Shown here: piece after piece, positions 7,443-8,167 of the stretch | Layout of the letters: every line of letters starts with the position of its first letter | How positions within the stretch are numbered: position 1 is the first letter of the stretch | DNA from: Puniceicoccaceae bacterium | GTDB taxonomy: Bacteria; Verrucomicrobiota; Verrucomicrobiia; Opitutales; Coraliomargaritaceae | Reading direction: 5' to 3' | Length of the DNA stretch: 8,167 bases | NCBI GenBank assembly: GCA_003566795.1 | Contig: PXBU01000455.1 | Span: 1 to 8,167, forward strand | Notes under the pieces: model-generated | What the model saw: only the letters and a program-made list of their open reading frames with translations | Told to the model about the DNA's origin: nothing | Database searches by the model: none | Position numbers and translations under genes: made by a program

Positions 7443-7453
7443 CTCAATCTGCC

Positions 7454-7792
7454 ATGCCAATCTATCAATATCAGGAAATCCTGCCAAACGGCGAAGACGG
7501 TGAGTGCTTCGAAGTCTCACAGCGCATGTCCGACCCGCCACTCAAGGTTCATCCAGTAACGGGCCGCGCTGTGCGTAAGATTTTTGTCGCCCCAAACTTG
7601 CCGACCCGCTATACGGAAGCCGCCACCAAGAGTAAGCTGACCAACGAGAACGTCGAGAAACACGGCTTCACCCGCTACGAAAAGGACCAAGTCAGCGGCA
7701 TGTATCACAAGACCGCAGGCAAAGACAAACGTGCGCCGGATGTGGTTAATGCCAATAACCTCAAAAAAATGCAGCAAAAAGGACTGCTGTAG
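7454..7792 (+). CDS. FmdB-family-like small protein lacking the zinc-ribbon cysteines
   Basis: The protein has 112 residues. It begins MPIYQYQE, matching the MPIYEYxC start of the FmdB putative regulatory (zinc-ribbon) family, and continues with FEVSQRMSD (19-27) and a basic VRKIFVAPN segment (40-48) like the end of that domain. The two CxxC zinc knuckles are gone. The first is replaced by QEILPNGEDGEC, and the place of the second (CPxCG) reads HPVTG (33-37). C18 is the only cysteine. The C-terminal part (GFTRYEKDQVSGMYHKTAG, 71-89) resembles tails I recall in FmdB-like proteins and is lysine-rich. The family's role is poorly known; the name comes from a gene next to formamidase, and a regulatory role is only presumed. 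The ATG at 7454 is chosen over an in-frame GTG at 7403 because it gives the family's MPIY start. No ribosome-binding sequence is visible. It is divergent from the nuo operon. Confidence 0.75.
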   Translation: MPIYQYQEILPNGEDGECFEVSQRMSDPPLKVHPVTGRAVRKIFVAPNLPTRYTEAATKSKLTNENVEKHGFTRYEKDQVSGMYHKTAGKDKRAPDVVNANNLKKMQQKGLL

Positions 7793-7794
7793 GC

Positions 7795-7836
7795 TTGACT
7801 TGTTTCATGTGATAGGCTCATGTCTTTCATATGAAA
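7795..7836 (+). promoter_or_regulatory. candidate promoter and paired operator of the antitoxin gene
   Basis: TTGACT (7795-7800) is a good -35 candidate. The -10 is weak: TCATGT at 7818-7823 gives a 17-base spacer. Overlapping it, TTTCATGTGA (7803-7812) and TTTCATATGA (7825-7834) match at 9 of 10 bases and start exactly 22 bases apart, about two helical turns. The second copy is part of a perfect 12-base palindrome, TTTCATATGAAA (7825-7836), that includes the start codon. Antitoxins of this class commonly repress their own operon, so an autoregulatory operator is a reasonable inference. Confidence 0.4.
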
Positions 7837-8167
7837 TATCAACAAAAAGCACCGGTCGCTTCTGTCGTGACCGAAGCGGCGGCGGCCTACGCGGATGATC
7901 CCGCAGCCGCCGTCGAGCGGATTCTGGCCGGTCTGCCGGTCGAAGAGTTCGACGCACTGCGCGCCATGCTGAACCTGCCGGTCGAGGCGATGGCCGCTAA
8001 GATCGGTATTTCCGTGGCCACCCTGAGTCGCCGCCGGGCCAAAAAGCAGCCCCTCGACCGCGACCACAGCGACCGCCTGATGCGCTATGCCCGCCTCTAC
8101 TGGATGGCGGTCGACTACTTCGGCGAGCAGGCGACGGCGCGGGATTGGCTGGCCCGCCCCGCCCGTG
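7831..8167 (+). CDS. Xre/MbcA/ParS-family (DUF2384) antitoxin, 3' end cut by window edge
   Basis: The frame is open for 112 codons from ATG at 7831 to the right edge. An N-terminal region with an alanine-rich stretch (about 7-30) is followed by a Xre-type helix-turn-helix (about residues 49-70: LPVEAMAAKIGISVATLSRRR). Next comes the start of the toxin-binding domain: PLDRDHSDRLMRYARL (74-89), YFGEQATARDWLARP (96-110). The order SRRR, then xSDRLxRxARL, then FGxxxxAxxWLxxP is the hallmark of the DUF2384 antitoxins that partner RES-domain toxins. The remaining 20-40 residues (usually an ALGGxxPL-type end) and any toxin gene are outside the window. The ATG is the first in frame after a TAG at 7813-7815. 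No ribosome-binding sequence precedes it. Two 60-base lines of this gene count at 65% GC, against 53-60% in the FmdB-like gene. A stand-alone homologue without a toxin is possible. Confidence 0.88.
   Translation, partial: MKYQQKAPVASVVTEAAAAYADDPAAAVERILAGLPVEEFDALRAMLNLPVEAMAAKIGISVATLSRRRAKKQPLDRDHSDRLMRYARLYWMAVDYFGEQATARDWLARPAR

Larger units (their letters stand above)
7183..7453. other. non-coding divergent spacer upstream of nuoB and the FmdB-like gene
   Basis: This spacer is less GC-rich than its surroundings. It must carry the promoter for the minus-strand nuo operon and probably one for the plus-strand gene. I found no good -35/-10 pair on either strand. A plus-strand TTGCCT (7325-7330) and CATAAA (7351-7356) are 20 bases apart, which is too far. 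A minus-strand TTGGCA near 7294-7299 lacks a convincing -10. I found no tRNA, no further gene and no NuoA-like reading frame in it. A 63-residue minus-strand frame at 7350-7541 overlaps the plus-strand gene and resembles nothing known to me. Confidence 0.5.

Noticed and set aside
7350..7541. 63-residue minus-strand frame as a possible nuoA or small upstream gene
   Set aside because: It has none of the membrane helices of NuoA, is Arg-rich, and overlaps the start of the FmdB-like gene.
7772..7789. CAGCA...TGCTG inverted repeat at the end of the FmdB-like gene as a terminator
   Set aside because: The stem has only five pairs, lies inside the coding sequence and is not followed by a T-run.
7705..8067. 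120-residue minus-strand frame
   Set aside because: It overlaps the ends of two convincing plus-strand genes and the promoter between them, and has no recognisable domain.

Overview
This window is dominated by the front part of an operon for respiratory complex I (proton-pumping NADH:quinone oxidoreductase), read on the minus strand. In transcription order, from high to low coordinates, it holds nuoB, nuoC, nuoD, nuoE, nuoF, nuoG and the start of nuoH, which runs off the left edge at base 1. Junctions are tight (1 to 33 bases), so this is one transcription unit. The genes supply the NADH-oxidising module (NuoE, NuoF, NuoG), the connecting quinone-reducing module (NuoB, NuoC, NuoD) and the first membrane subunit (NuoH). 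Electrons would pass NADH -> FMN (NuoF) -> Fe-S clusters of NuoF/NuoG -> N2 (NuoB) -> quinone at the NuoB/NuoD/NuoH interface. All expected cofactor ligands are present, except that the optional N7 cluster site of NuoG has decayed. nuoA, which usually precedes nuoB, is not in the window.

Bases 7183-7453 are a non-coding divergent spacer between nuoB and two plus-strand genes. It contains an imperfect dyad close to nuoB and a small hairpin close to the plus-strand gene, but no promoter I would trust. The first plus-strand gene (7454-7792) encodes a small FmdB-like protein that keeps the MPIY-type N terminus but has lost its zinc-binding cysteines. The second (7831 to the right edge) is the N-terminal part of a Xre/MbcA/ParS-type (DUF2384) antitoxin. 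A paired TTTCAT-type operator candidate overlaps its promoter and start codon. The partner toxin, typically a RES-domain protein, would lie just beyond the right edge.

The organism is a bacterium with moderately high GC (about 53-65% in stretches counted by hand) and aerobic-type respiration. The unfused nuoC and nuoD, the NuoC tail, the NuoH loop insertion and the FmdB variant remind me of Verrucomicrobiota (Opitutae-like) or the related Planctomycetota. That placement is from memory and is tentative. Nothing here looks like an entirely new system. The points most worth a second look are the missing nuoA, the decayed N7 site, the cysteine-poor FmdB protein and the operator pair of the antitoxin gene.
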